DNA from: DASUBV01 sp036510065
GTDB taxonomy: Bacteria; Actinomycetota; Actinomycetes; Streptosporangiales; Streptosporangiaceae
NCBI GenBank assembly: GCA_036510065.1
Contig: DATCEO010000051.1
Coordinates: forward strand, 39,475-103,474
Direction: 5' to 3'
Length of the DNA: 64,000 bases
The notes under the pieces are model-generated. The model made no database searches. It worked only from the letters and a program-made list of their open reading frames with translations, and was not told the DNA's origin. Positions 52,143-61,060 of this stretch are shown piece after piece (position 1 is the stretch's first letter; each line of letters opens with the position of its first letter). Both the position numbers and the translations under genes were made by a program.

Positions 52143-53765
52143 ATGTCTGAAAAGACATCCGCGGGCGGAACGACGTCGCCTGGGGGCACCGCCGTCATCA
52201 ACGGCGTGTCCAGCGCGGCGCGTCCGCCGGCTCGCAGTCATCTTGGCCTGGCCCTGGTCGTCATCGCGACGGCTCAGCTCATGGTGGTCCTGGATGCCAC
52301 CATCGTCAACGTAGCGCTGCCCGACATCCAGAAGGCACTTGGCTTCTCCGGCGCCGGCCTGGAGTGGGTCGTCAATGCCTACGCCCTGACCTTCGGCGGC
52401 CTGCTGCTGCTCGGCGGCCGCGCCGGGGACATCCTCGGGCGCCGGCGGGTCTTCATCGCCGGCATCGTCTTGTTCTCGGTCGCGTCCCTGCTCGGCGGAT
52501 TCGCCACCTCGGAGGCATGGCTGCTGGGCGCGCGCGCCCTCCAGGGGGTAGGCGGGGCGATTGTCGCGCCCACCGCCCTGGCGCTGGTCACGACCACGTT
52601 CCCGGAAGGGCCGCCGCGCAACCGGGCCATGGGCGTGTACGCCGCGATGAGCATCGGCGGGGCCGCGATCGGCCTGATGGCCGGCGGTCTGCTCACCACC
52701 TACCTGTCCTGGCGCTGGGTGCTGTTCGTCAACGTCCCGATCGGCGTCGTGGTGGCACTTCTCGCCCCGCGGGCGATCGCCGCCTCGCCGCGCAGCACGC
52801 GCGCCTCCCGTCGCGGATTCGACATCCCGGGCGCGATCACGAGCACCCTCGGCCTCGCGGCCCTGGTCTATGGCCTGTCCAGCGCGGCTACCACCGCCAA
52901 CGGCGTCTCGCACTGGGGTGACACCAAGGTCATCGTCTCGCTGGTGGCCGCCGTAGTCCTGCTCGCCGTGTTCGTCCTCATCGAGTCGCGCAGCAAGCAC
53001 GCGCTCATGCCACTGCGGATCTTCCGCAACCGCAACCGGTCAGGCGCTTACCTGATCATGCTCTGCGTCGGCACGGCGATGTTCGGGATGTTCTTCTTCC
53101 TGACGATCTTCGTGCAGACGGTCTGGGGGTACACCGCGCTGCGGACCGGCGTGGCCTACCTGCCGATGGTGGCCACCATCATGGTGATGGCCGGCGTCAG
53201 CGCCCAGCTGGTGCCGCGGATCGGCGCCCGGCCGCTGCTGCTGGCCGGATCGGCCATCGGCACCGGGGGCATGTTCTGGCTGTCCCGCATCAACGAGCAC
53301 AGCACCTACACCGGCGGCCTGCTCGGCCCGCTCATCGTCACCGCGGCCGGCCTGGGCATGCTGTTCATGCCGCTGACCCTGATCGCGCTGTCCAAGGTCG
53401 AGGACCGGGACTCCGGCCTGGCCTCCAGCCTGCTGAACACCGGGCAGCAGGTGGGCGGCTCGATCGGCCTGGCCGTGCTCGGAACGGTGGCCTGGACCGT
53501 GGTCTCCAACACCGCCCGGAACTCGGCGGCGCACGCGAAGGCCCTGGCCACCGCGGCCGCGAAGGCCGGTCACCCGGTGCACCTGAGCGCCGCGCAGGTA
53601 AAGGCCGCTTCGGCCGGCATCTACGACCACGCGCTGTCGGTCGGGTTCTCCCGCGGGTTCGAGGTGTCCGCGCTGATCACCTTCATAGCGCTGCTGCTGA
53701 CCATCGCGATGATCCGGGTGAAGCGCGAGGACCTGGCGGGCATTCAGCCCATGCCGGGCGGGTAA
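52143..53765 (+). CDS. DHA2-family MFS multidrug transporter
   Basis: A 540-residue proton-driven exporter with about 14 membrane segments. The first segment carries QLMVVLDATIVNVALPDIQ, the family motif D1; motif A is GGRAGDILGRRRVFIAGIV and motif C-like residues follow in ALQGVGGAIVAPTALALVT. These define the EmrB/QacA (DHA2) class, which pumps antibiotics and other lipophilic compounds. AAGGAG precedes ATG 52143. It is in the operon led by the MarR regulator. A soluble loop of about 30 residues near 445-480 is Ala-rich. Confidence 0.93.
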   Translation: MSEKTSAGGTTSPGGTAVINGVSSAARPPARSHLGLALVVIATAQLMVVLDATIVNVALPDIQKALGFSGAGLEWVVNAYALTFGGLLLLGGRAGDILGRRRVFIAGIVLFSVASLLGGFATSEAWLLGARALQGVGGAIVAPTALALVTTTFPEGPPRNRAMGVYAAMSIGGAAIGLMAGGLLTTYLSWRWVLFVNVPIGVVVALLAPRAIAASPRSTRASRRGFDIPGAITSTLGLAALVYGLSSAATTANGVSHWGDTKVIVSLVAAVVLLAVFVLIESRSKHALMPLRIFRNRNRSGAYLIMLCVGTAMFGMFFFLTIFVQTVWGYTALRTGVAYLPMVATIMVMAGVSAQLVPRIGARPLLLAGSAIGTGGMFWLSRINEHSTYTGGLLGPLIVTAAGLGMLFMPLTLIALSKVEDRDSGLASSLLNTGQQVGGSIGLAVLGTVAWTVVSNTARNSAAHAKALATAAAKAGHPVHLSAAQVKAASAGIYDHALSVGFSRGFEVSALITFIALLLTIAMIRVKREDLAGIQPMPGG

Positions 53766-53824
53766 CGTCCGTCACCCCGGGGGCCGGGACCGTTCGGGTC
53801 CCGGCCCCCGCGGGGCTGGCCGGG

Positions 53825-54019
53825 TCAGGGGACGCACCAGGTGGGCGCCGGGAATCCGGCGCGTTCTGCGAGGGCGCCATCGATAAACGTGGTGACGGCC
53901 GGCGCGAAAGCCGGCCCGCCGGCTTCGACGTCGGCGGGGTCCGCGGAGGTGGTCCCATTCCTGGCGGAAGGGTCGGCCCATCCTCGGGCTCTGGCACCCG
54001 GTGATGGGACCAGCGTGTT
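53825..54019 (-). pseudogene. Possible C-terminal gene fragment
   Basis: The 316 bases between the transporter and the arginase-family gene hold a 65-residue minus-strand reading, ending FAPAVTTFIDGALAERAGF then PAPTWCVP. It reads like a genuine protein C-terminus (helix followed by a Trp-Pro end seen in some small actinobacterial regulators), but has no start; the frame continues into the arginase-family gene on the same strand. Family not assigned. Otherwise the gap has nothing I can support. Confidence 0.22.
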
Positions 54020-54081
54020 GCCATGACCCGGCCGTCGTCGGGACATGCCGACCGCCGCTCCACACCGGGCATAGGGCTTGC

Positions 54082-54999
54082 TCACCCGGGCCGGGCATGG
54101 GCGGCGACGTCGGCGATGAAGGCGACGATGCGCGTGGCCGCGTGTCCGCCCGGATCGAGGTCGGTGTTGTAGACGCCGATGCTGCATCCGCGGCACCCGC
54201 CGGTACGCAGGGCGGCCGTCGTGACGGTCACGAGCTCGGTCCAGGTGAGTCCGTCGGGAGTGGCGGGGTCAGTGGCCGCGTCGCAGGCCGGGAACTCGCT
54301 GCCCGCGAGCACGTCGAGATCGATGTGCAACCACCACCCGTGAGCGTGCCTGACGAGGTAATCTGCCGCATCGGTCGCGATGCCCGCGGGGTCACCACGC
54401 AGCTCCTCGAGAGAGTGCAGCGGAACCTGGCCCGCGATGGTGGGCACGCCGATCTGCCGGCGGTAGAGGTGGTCGCGCTGACCTAGCATGACGATGGTGT
54501 CCAGATCCAGAGCCGGAAGCCGGCTCCGCAGCGGTTCCGGCGCGTGCGTACCGGTCAGGCCCAGCAGGAGCGCGATCTCCATGCTCGCCGCCTCACCGGT
54601 GTCCGACTGCTCCATCGTGGTGGCGTCCTCGTGGGCGTCGACGAACAGCAGGCCGGCCCGGCCGGTGGTGTCGCGCAGCGCCGGGATCGCCGCGAGCAGA
54701 ACCGCACAGTCCGCGCCGTAGAGCAGCGGGAAGCGGCCGGTGCGCAGGCTGTGCCCGACGCGGGAGTAGACGGTGTCGACCATCGCCAGCAGTGCCGGTT
54801 CGTTGATGAAGCCGGCCGGGCTGCGTGCGCTGGTCGGCGCGGGGAGGATGACGTCGGAGGTGAGCTCCGCGGCCGGCAGCGCCGTCTCAAGGCCGGCCGC
54901 GCGGAGCGCCTGCGGAGCCCCCGCCTGGCCGGGCGAACGACCCATGCCGTCAAAGCGCACGCCGACAAGGTCGATCTCGGCGGCTGGGTCCGACGCCAT
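54082..54999 (-). CDS. Arginase/agmatinase family protein
   Basis: A 305-residue ureohydrolase-fold protein. Metal motifs: LFVDAHEDATTMEQ (DxHxD) near 116-129 and the second pair in WWLHIDLDVLAGSEFPACD (DxD). The first metal His motif (GGDH) reads YGADCAVLL, with Cys replacing His, so one manganese ligand is changed. The family hydrolyses guanidino groups; formimidoylglutamase-like relatives also use this fold. ATG 54999 follows GGAGG. Substrate is uncertain and activity may be altered. Confidence 0.82.
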   Translation of the reverse strand: MASDPAAEIDLVGVRFDGMGRSPGQAGAPQALRAAGLETALPAAELTSDVILPAPTSARSPAGFINEPALLAMVDTVYSRVGHSLRTGRFPLLYGADCAVLLAAIPALRDTTGRAGLLFVDAHEDATTMEQSDTGEAASMEIALLLGLTGTHAPEPLRSRLPALDLDTIVMLGQRDHLYRRQIGVPTIAGQVPLHSLEELRGDPAGIATDAADYLVRHAHGWWLHIDLDVLAGSEFPACDAATDPATPDGLTWTELVTVTTAALRTGGCRGCSIGVYNTDLDPGGHAATRIVAFIADVAAHARPG

Positions 55000-55510
55000 C
55001 CGTTTCCTCCGCTCAAATCCTGTGCACGACGCCCAGGCGGTCATCCTGTCCCAATGGACGGTGGAACGCGGCACTCCTGTCCCGTCCGGCCAGCCGGCGA
55101 TTCCGAGATTGGTCGCTACGAGCTCGCGGGAACCCGGGTCCTCGGTCGAATTGTAGACAGGTGCGTAGAACATCAAACTCGTATGCTTCCGTGTCGCGAG
55201 CGAGCTGTGTCAGATGCCGAGCCCCATACGGAAACTCCGCAGGTCGGAGGCAGGCTCACGAGAGGCTGTCCCGTAAGACCCGCCCGGTGAGGATTACCGC
55301 ACGGGTGGGCTATGCGGGACACCGCAGGGACGCCTGTAGGCTCCTTCCGCAGGGCTAGGCGAAAGGGCCTTCTGCAACGCCTCCGTCGTTGCCAAAGCTC
55401 GCGACAGGCAGCAGTCCGATCGTGACTGGGGCCCGTTCCCCAGCCGACGGCTGTGACGCCCAGCCAGGGGTAGGCGCACAGAGCAGCGCGATCTGCGCGG
55501 CGATTGCTGA
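55000..55510. other. No gene seen
   Basis: About 510 bases with no reading that has a ribosome site, family motif and sensible codon use together. It follows the arginase-family gene's start and precedes a regulator fragment, and may carry the former's promoter. Confidence 0.5.
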
Positions 55511-55861
55511 TTAACGGCTCGAAGCAGCGCTCGCACGTAACGAAGCCTCGGAATGTGCCATGGCAGACGGAGGAACGTAACGGAGCGTTACGGTGACCCT
55601 GGCGCCGGCCACGTCGCCATAGACCCTGGACTCACCCGCCAATCTCCTATCTGCGCGGCTAGGGACAAGTGAGCGGCCGCTCTTGACAAGGTGCAGAGAA
55701 GCCTCCATGCCGCGCGGGTGACCAGCGCCCATGCGGCCCCTGTCGCCGAGTGCCAGCAGCGCCTGCCGGTACAGTGCCGTGCCGTGCCGGCCGTAGATGC
55801 CCGCGGCCCGGTCACGGGATGCGCTCAGCCCGGTGACAGGCCTCGTGCCAGCTCTGGCCAT
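55511..55861 (-). pseudogene. Remnant of an ECF sigma-like protein
   Basis: From ATG 55861 the first 45 residues read as the start of a sigma-70 region 2: DRAAGIYGRHGTALYRQALL followed by ALGDRGRMG. In ECF sigma factors this is the LYxxYxxxLYRxAxxxLGD helix pair. After residue 45 the frame degenerates (HPRGMEASLHL...) and ends at 55511 without region 4. It looks like an N-terminal fragment cut or shifted near 55730. Confidence 0.4.
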
Positions 55862-56010
55862 GAAAGCCCCCGAACATCCCGGCAGTTACGGCGCACAGCG
55901 GATGGCTACCAGGGTCCGAAGCAACTATTTCTGACGCTAGCACCGGCACGGCCGCGATCACCGGCGGGTCCTCCCGGCGGCCGGCGGCAGCCGGGGGCTG
56001 GTCACAGCGC

Positions 56011-56484
56011 TCAGCTCACAGCTTGCATCACCGGCCGGGGCTGCGGCCGGGCCGGGCCGGGGTGGCCGCTGGCGGGCGGCTGGCCGACGGGCGAGGGGAA
56101 GACGAGCGATCGGGGGGCGGCGCCGTCAGCGGCGGCCTGGCCGGTGGCGTCGGCGACCTCGAACCAGGTGAGCAGGGTGGTCACGGACAGGATCCGGAGC
56201 ACGGTGCCCTGCGGTCCGGCCAGGGCCACGGTGCCGCCCCGGGCCCGGGCCTCCCGGGCGTGCCGGATCAGGACGCTAAGGCACGCGCAGTCGATGAACG
56301 CCAGCCCGCTGAGGTCAATGATGCTGCGCGGCGGCCCCTGCCAGCAGATGTCCCGCAGGCAGGCCTGCAGGGCCGGGGCGTCCAGGACATCCAGGTCGCC
56401 ACGCAGGCGGATGACGGTCACGTCGTCGTGCTCGCGGCCGGTTAGTGCCGGCATGGGTACCGGCCGGAGGGCAGGAACGGTCAT
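56011..56484 (-). CDS. STAS domain anti-sigma factor antagonist
   Basis: A 157-residue protein with a STAS fold (about 20-120): VTVIRLRGDLDVLDAPALQA and SIIDLSGLAFIDCACLSVLI. In SpoIIAA-type antagonists the Ser after Asp in DS(S/T)G is phosphorylated; here the site reads DCAC, with Cys where Ser would be, so this switch would not be phosphorylated in the usual way. A proline-rich tail (about 125-157) follows. It would bind an anti-sigma kinase. The gene is divergent from one such candidate (56912). Confidence 0.85.
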   Translation of the reverse strand: MTVPALRPVPMPALTGREHDDVTVIRLRGDLDVLDAPALQACLRDICWQGPPRSIIDLSGLAFIDCACLSVLIRHAREARARGGTVALAGPQGTVLRILSVTTLLTWFEVADATGQAAADGAAPRSLVFPSPVGQPPASGHPGPARPQPRPVMQAVS

Positions 56485-56911
56485 CGAGATGCCACCTGGC
56501 CTGCCTGGAGTTGTCACTCGCTACCGAGGTCCAGAGCAGCCGGGAGCGCGAACTCGCCTGCGCTCGGCGAGGGGCGGCGTCCCTGGCCGTGACGCTACGC
56601 CCGATCCGCCGGGGCGGCAAGCGCGGCCTACACCGGCCGGGCCGGACAGCCTGCCTCCCGGCAGCCCGGACCCGGGGTGCGGCCGGGCGGCAGCGCCCGC
56701 TAGCTGGCGAGCCGCCGGACGGCGAATTCTGGCGTGAGGGGAGTGACAGCATGCGGCTACTACCGCCGCGTGTCGTTTGACACCCGCGCGGCCGGGCAGT
56801 TCAGGGCAGCGCGGGAGGCGAGCGCGTGGTGCTTACTGGCGCGCCGGCTTGCAGCGCGGGATGCCCCGGGCCTCAGGCCGGAGCCGGAGGGCCAGAGCTG
56901 GTGATGCGGCG

Positions 56912-57862
56912 GTGAGCACGGCAGCGACGCCTGGCGGGCCCGTCGGCGGGTTCCGCCACGAGGCGCTGCTGTACTCCGGCACGGCCGGGTTCCTCGCCGG
57001 GACCATCCCGTTCCTCCGCCAGGCCGCCGCGGCCGGTGACCCGGTCCTGGTCATGGTGACCGCGGCGAAGGCCAGGCTGCTCCGCCGGGAGCTGGGGCCC
57101 GCCGCCGCGCAGGTGAGCTTCGCCGGCGCGGCCGGTCCCGCCCGCAATCCGGCGCGGCTCCTGGCCGTGTGGCGGGCATTCGGCCGGGCCCATGCCGGCG
57201 CCTTGCGGCTGCGGGGGATCGGCGAGGCAGCCGGCCCCGGCCGCTCGGGAGCCGAGCTGGCTGAATGGCACCGGCACGAGGCGCTGCTGAACGTCGCCTT
57301 CGACAGCGCCGCGCCCCCGTTCTGGCTGCTGTGCCCCTACGATCGCCAGGCGCTGGCCGCAGGGGTGATCGACGAGGCCCGCCGGACCCACCCGTTCCTG
57401 GCCGGCGGCGGTCACCGGCCGCCCGGCGGCGCCTTCCGGCCCGTCGACCTGTCCGGCCCGTTTGCCCGGCCGCTGCCGCCCCGGCCAGCCGGGGCGGCAG
57501 GGCTGCCCATCAGGCCCGGCGGCTTCCACGCCGTGCGGGCCTTCACCGCCGCGCAGGCGGAACAGGCCGGGCTGGCCCCCGAGCCGGCCGCGGACCTGAT
57601 CCTGGCGGTGCACGAGATCGCCGTTAACAGTGTCCGGCACGGCGGCGGGCACGGCGAGCTCCGCGCCTGGACTGAGGACCGCTGGCTGGTCTGCGAGGTG
57701 TCCGACCAGGGCCATCTCACCGACCCGCTGGCCGGCCGGCTGCCGCCCGCCCTGGACGGGAACGGCGGAGCGGGCCTGTGGACCGCCAGCCAGGCCTGCG
57801 ACCTGCTCCAGATCCACTCCACTCCGGCCGGCACCGTCATCCGCCTCAGCCAGCACCTGTAA
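56912..57862 (+). CDS. MEDS domain - HATPase anti-sigma factor
   Basis: A 316-residue protein. Residues 10-185 are a MEDS-type sensor domain (FRHEALLYSGTAGFLAGTIP, ALLNVAFDSAAPPFWLLCPY). Residues 215-316 are an RsbW-like kinase domain: ADLILAVHEIAVNSVRHGGG (N-box), CEVSDQGHLTDPL (D-box), GGAGLWTASQACDLLQIHS (G-box). It would phosphorylate STAS antagonists or hold a sigma factor. GTG 56912 is a weak start; ATG 56861 is an alternative. No sigma gene is adjacent. Confidence 0.86.
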   Translation: MSTAATPGGPVGGFRHEALLYSGTAGFLAGTIPFLRQAAAAGDPVLVMVTAAKARLLRRELGPAAAQVSFAGAAGPARNPARLLAVWRAFGRAHAGALRLRGIGEAAGPGRSGAELAEWHRHEALLNVAFDSAAPPFWLLCPYDRQALAAGVIDEARRTHPFLAGGGHRPPGGAFRPVDLSGPFARPLPPRPAGAAGLPIRPGGFHAVRAFTAAQAEQAGLAPEPAADLILAVHEIAVNSVRHGGGHGELRAWTEDRWLVCEVSDQGHLTDPLAGRLPPALDGNGGAGLWTASQACDLLQIHSTPAGTVIRLSQHL

Positions 57863-58019
57863 CCACCTCACCTCTCGCAGACGGCACCTGCTGCCAGGTC
57901 CACCGACGCCGGGCCGGCCCGGCAAGCCAGTACCCGTGCATGACCGGTCCCGCCCGAGCCAGCAACCCCGGCGCTTCGCGACCAGACCGCGGGCTTACCG
58001 CCTGCCAGGGCCCGCCCGG

Positions 58020-58239
58020 ACCGGACACCCGGCCTGATCCGGCGCGGCTTCCAGTGGACCGCGGACCCGGCGGACATGGACTACTGGCTCAGCGGCAATG
58101 CCCCGGTGATCGTGGCCCTGTCCCGGCCGGCCGAAGACCTGGCCTGGTGGTTCGACGTCCCAAGGAGTTCACCGACCCCCGCCGCCACACCGAGCGCACC
58201 GTCACCATCAGCAATCACCAGCAGTCCTTCGACGAGTAA
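58020..58239 (+). pseudogene. DUF4365 gene remnant with frameshift
   Basis: A reading with GFQWTADPADMDYWL, then VIVALSRPAEDLAWWFDV, resembles the middle of DUF4365, the nuclease-like domain of some NTPase and Abi proteins. After DV at about 58165 the family pattern resumes in another frame (KEFTDPRRHTERTVTISNHQ, ending QSFDE*, stop 58237-58239). The N-terminal half is absent. So this is truncated and frameshifted. Confidence 0.6.
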
Positions 58240-58645
58240 GCCGCCGCCGCGATCATGCACACCACCGTCCCCCTGCGGATATGGCATCTACCTCGCCGCA
58301 CCGCCGAAGATCGAGATCCTGACCACAACCTGTTGCCAGTGCAGGCCTGCCCGCCCTGACCTCGCGCTGATGCCCGCGAGACGGAGGCGGTCGAAGTGGC
58401 TGCCGCCGCGCTGGCCACGCTTCTGGACGGTCCCGGCGGCACGAGATGAACACGGAAGGGGGCGCCCGGCACTGCCGGACCCGCGCCGAGGTCGCACAGG
58501 CAGGTCGCGACGCGGGAAGCGGATGCCTCTGCCATCGGCGTATACGGCCAGAAAGGTCGCGGCGGTGCAGAGGCAGGCGGAGCTCAAGCACGCGGGGCTC
58601 GGCCTGCGCCTGGGGCAGAGGGCGCCCCTCCAGCATGGCCATGTC
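58240..58645. other. No intact gene; degraded sequence
   Basis: About 400 bases between two gene remnants. One short plus-strand reading (EAVEVAAAALATLLDGPGG, stop near 58449) looks like a C-terminal helix but has no start or clear family. Nothing else can be supported. Confidence 0.4.
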
Positions 58646-58927
58646 GGCCAGGATGCCCGCGGCGGCGCCGAGGTAGGTCTTGTTGCTGATCAGCGGCGCC
58701 GTCCCCTTGTAAGCGGTGACGCCGGCGTCCTCGAAGATGAACGCGCCGAGCAGGAAGTTGTCCTCGCTGGCGTAGACGTCGAAGGTCTGCCCTGGCTTGA
58801 TCAGCCCGGCCGCCGTCGCGGCCGCGGTGAAGCTGTGCCGGATGTTGATCGCCGGCCGGGCTACCACCGCGCTGCCCAGGGCCTCGCGCAGGAACTTCAC
58901 GTGGTCGTACTCGTCGCGGGCGATCCC
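58646..58927 (-). pseudogene. Ferritin_2-like (ferritin-like domain) gene fragment
   Basis: About 94 residues of good family sequence: ARDEYDHVKFLREALGSAVV, INIRHSFTAAATAAGL, DVYASEDNFLLGAFIFEDAG, TAYKGTAPLISNKTYLGAAA. This is the ferritin-like domain of desiccation- or stress-related bacterial proteins. It has no start of its own: the N-terminal half is missing exactly where IstB sequence begins (58928). At the other end the frame departs from the family after GILA (58646). A piece of an interrupted gene. Confidence 0.78.
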
Positions 58928-59134
58928 AACCCCGTCGTCGCCGAGTCCCTCCTGGACCGGCTCATCGACAACAGCCACCAGGTCTTCATGAACGGACCCA
59001 GCTACCGGCCAAACAAGCGACCCGGCCAGCGCGTCACCACGACAGCAACCGAGCCCGCGAAGTAGAACAGAACCAGGCCAGGACCTGGTCAATTACGTGA
59101 GCAACACCCCTGCTCAATAATGTGACCGTCGACA
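58928..59134 (+). mobile_element. IS21-family remnant: IstB end and right terminus
   Basis: The reading NPVVAESLLDRLIDNSHQVF then NGPSYRPNKRP is the C-terminus of IstB, the ATPase helper of IS21 transposition, with stop at 59063. It is followed by the element's right end: inverted terminal motifs GGTCA...GAGCA and TGCTCA...TGACC (59087-59127) and the terminal GTCGACA (to 59134). IstA and most of IstB are gone. The left side joins the ferritin fragment directly. Confidence 0.75.
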
Positions 59135-59143
59135 CCGACGGCT

Positions 59144-59349
59144 GTCTACGGATACCTGGCCTGGTCATTTCTCGTCGAGTTCGGGGGCGGCATCGTTCAC
59201 ACCAGTCACTGCTACTGGACACATGCGACTTCCACATGGTTCCCGCCAGTCCCGACTAGTCGAGCGCGGCGGTCATCACCGGCCTCGGGCTGCTAGGAGC
59301 AGTCCTCGGCGGCGTCCTACTCTGCCGTCGCGACCAGAAGAACGCATGA
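59144..59349 (+). pseudogene. Possible membrane-protein remnant
   Basis: In one frame VYGYLAWSFLVEFGGGIVHT then SHCYWTHATSTWFPPVPT, and in the next, after about 59265, AVITGLGLLGAVLGGVLLCR then RDQKNA and a stop at 59349. The second part is a typical final membrane helix with basic end. A frameshift would join them. No start is seen and the family is unknown. Beyond it, 59350-59600 holds nothing clear. Confidence 0.22.
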
Positions 59350-59600
59350 CCCAGCCTGCGTTGCCATGCATGACCGCCCGGCACCGCCAACGCGCTACTT
59401 TGCCCCGATGATGGTCGTTGGGTAACCCCACGGAGCGTGTTAACAGCCTCTGCTCGGCAGCGCGGAATCCCGGAGTTCTGGCACGCGGGTAGAACTAGGG
59501 GCGAGCAAACGTCCCGAGCGGGCACAACGGCAGACTCGTGTACCGGTCCCGGCCGGCGCAACAGGCGGCGGGCTGCCGCACACCGTGAAGGAGCAATCCC

Positions 59601-59888
59601 ATGACCGAGAGCATGATCACGGTCGCCCTGGTCGTCGGCGATCCCGCTCACGAGGGCCTGGAGCTGAACGAGACCAGCCTGGCAGCCGCCGCGAGGACCA
59701 TCGAGGTTCATGGCGCGGTCATTCACGGCCGGTGGGACTCGGGCAGGCGCAGCACGGTCTGGTGCTTCGACATCGAGCGCGCCCGCGCCGCGGATCTGAA
59801 GGACGATCTGCAGGCCATCTGGGCCGGCAAGCTTGAGTCCGTCATCTGGCGACCAGTCGGGCCAGCCGAGGTCATTCGTTTCAGCTGA
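59601..59888 (+). CDS. Small protein of unknown function
   Basis: A 95-residue soluble protein. It alternates strands and helices (MITVALVVGDPAHEGLELNE, AAARTIEVHGAVIHGRWDS, STVWCFDIERARAADLKDDL), in a small alpha/beta layout reminiscent of ACT/ferredoxin-like folds, but no family is recognised. GGAGC precedes ATG 59601. It is the only intact-looking gene between the IS21 remnant and the ISL3 transposon. Its composition is as GC-rich as the chromosome. Confidence 0.6.
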   Translation: MTESMITVALVVGDPAHEGLELNETSLAAAARTIEVHGAVIHGRWDSGRRSTVWCFDIERARAADLKDDLQAIWAGKLESVIWRPVGPAEVIRFS

Positions 59889-60082
59889 GGAACGCAGACC
59901 TTGTACGTACGTGCTGCCGACCGCGCCCCGCGCGCCCACGGCACATGTGCCATAGCCGTCGCGGTCATGAATCCGCGCTTCAGGCACTTGTCCGCCCCGT
60001 GCCCGCAGAAGCTCATGCATCTAGCCGATGTGGCGCGGAGAGGTCCAGGGCCGCTCTGAACTGCACGCACGTCTCTGGGTAA
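59889..60082. other. No gene seen
   Basis: Non-coding stretch after the small gene. No family motif or ribosome site was found on either strand. Confidence 0.45.
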
Positions 60083-60247
60083 TTAGTCATTCACGGCACG
60101 TGGTAGGATCAGGGACATGACGGAACGGGCCTAACGGCTAGCGCGGCCAGCAGCCCGGCAGTCCACGAGGCGTAAGACCCAAATTGCAGCGAATGCGCGG
60201 CCGCCCGCTCCGTTATGTAAGACGGCGCCCTCGGTAGCGGGGGCGCT
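60083..60247 (+). ncRNA. Candidate small RNA with promoter and terminator
   Basis: A promoter-like TTAGTC (60083) and TAGGAT (60104) 15 bases apart are followed by a non-coding stretch. Within it CGGAACGGGC (60121-60130) can pair with GCCCGCTCCG (60203-60212), and a GC hairpin GGCGCCCTC-GGTA-GCGGGGGCGC ends near 60245 with TTTC after it, like a factor-independent terminator. Nothing in this stretch codes convincingly. No known RNA family is recognised. Confidence 0.27.
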
Positions 60248-60510
60248 TTCGTAGCCGCCCCATTCGGAGGGCCGCCCGGCAGCGTACGGCAGGCCGGACT
60301 TTGAAGCCCGTCGTCGTAACCCTGATCCACCTGTCCGCCCCGGCGGTCACTACCGGCCCTGTGCGTGCCGAGAACTCCGTCCGGGGCTCTGAGCAGCAGA
60401 GTTGCTCCGGCAGCCGCCTGGCCGTGATGATCTCCGGTCATGTGCCTGCTGTTCGTGTTCCTCCTGATCACCCTGTGCCGTGCCAAAACTCGCGCGAGGC
60501 CCTGACCAGA
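60248..60510. other. No gene seen
   Basis: Sequence between the candidate RNA and the ISL3 transposon. It was continuous with the upstream region of the integrase gene (62528) before the transposon inserted, and may hold that gene's promoter. Confidence 0.45.
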
Positions 60511-60518
60511 GGTTTTAC

Positions 60519-60611
60519 GGCTCTTCACAATCGAGGGTGTGGTCCCCGTCGAGGTGCTTGGCGCGTCGGTGACCGGATAGGGGGTCGAGGTCTCCCGAGG
60601 ATGAAGGCTCC
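60519..60611 (+). repeat. Left end of ISL3 transposon, outer copy
   Basis: A 93-base sequence repeated directly at 61061-61150 with about five differences, including a two-base gap (CGAGGGTG versus CGAGTG). It starts with the terminal inverted repeat and ends GGATGAAGGCTCC. The match ends where the VOC gene's 3' end begins. Confidence 0.9.
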
Positions 60612-60616
60612 GCGGT

Positions 60617-61006
60617 TCAGGTGGTTTCGAGCTGCACGAGACAGAACGGGTGTCCGGCCGGGTCGGCGTAGACCGAGTAGGTTTCGTCCTCGAGCACGAC
60701 ACGTTCCGCGAGCGGGACCGCGCCCAGGGCGCGCACCCGCTGATCGGCGATCTCGAGGTCGTCGACCCGCACATCCAGGTGAAGCTGCTGCGGTGGCCCC
60801 TGGTCCGGCCAGCCGGGCGGGCGGTAATCGGCGATCTGCTGGAACACCAGGCGTCGTCGGCCGTCGGAGGCGTCCGCGATGTCGACCCAGTCGGCGTTCT
60901 CCTGCACCCGCTCCCAGCCGAGGACGGCCGCCCAGAACCGGGCGGAGATGTCGGCGTCCGGGCAGTCCACGACGATGTTCATCAGCTGGCCGACCGGGGT
61001 GTCCAC
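60617..61006 (-). CDS. VOC family protein (glyoxalase-like), transposon passenger
   Basis: A 129-residue vicinal-oxygen-chelate protein: MNIVVDCPDADISARFWAAV at the start, LGWERV, then QLHLDVRVDDLEIADQRVRA, and TYSVYADPAGHPFCLVQLE at the end. This class of glyoxalase/bleomycin-resistance-like proteins includes lyases, dioxygenases and drug-binding proteins; metal ligands are not all obvious. It faces away from the transposase and lies between the two left ends. Likely start GTG 61006; a second Met (MNIVV) is eight residues in. As cargo its function in the host is unknown. Confidence 0.85.
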   Translation of the reverse strand: MDTPVGQLMNIVVDCPDADISARFWAAVLGWERVQENADWVDIADASDGRRRLVFQQIADYRPPGWPDQGPPQQLHLDVRVDDLEIADQRVRALGAVPLAERVVLEDETYSVYADPAGHPFCLVQLETT

Positions 61007-61060
61007 CCCGGGACCGTAGCAGGTCTCAGGCTGGTTCGAGGGTTTCCAGGGCCGTTATCG

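Noticed and set aside
54544..55290. 248-residue plus-strand reading over the arginase-family gene
   Set aside because: Antisense to metal motifs; no domain.
56445..56780. 111-residue plus-strand frame between STAS and MEDS genes
   Set aside because: No ribosome site and no motif; overlaps the STAS 5' end on the other strand.
59256..60020. 254-residue minus-strand reading
   Set aside because: Opposite strand to a small gene with a good ribosome site; no family motif.
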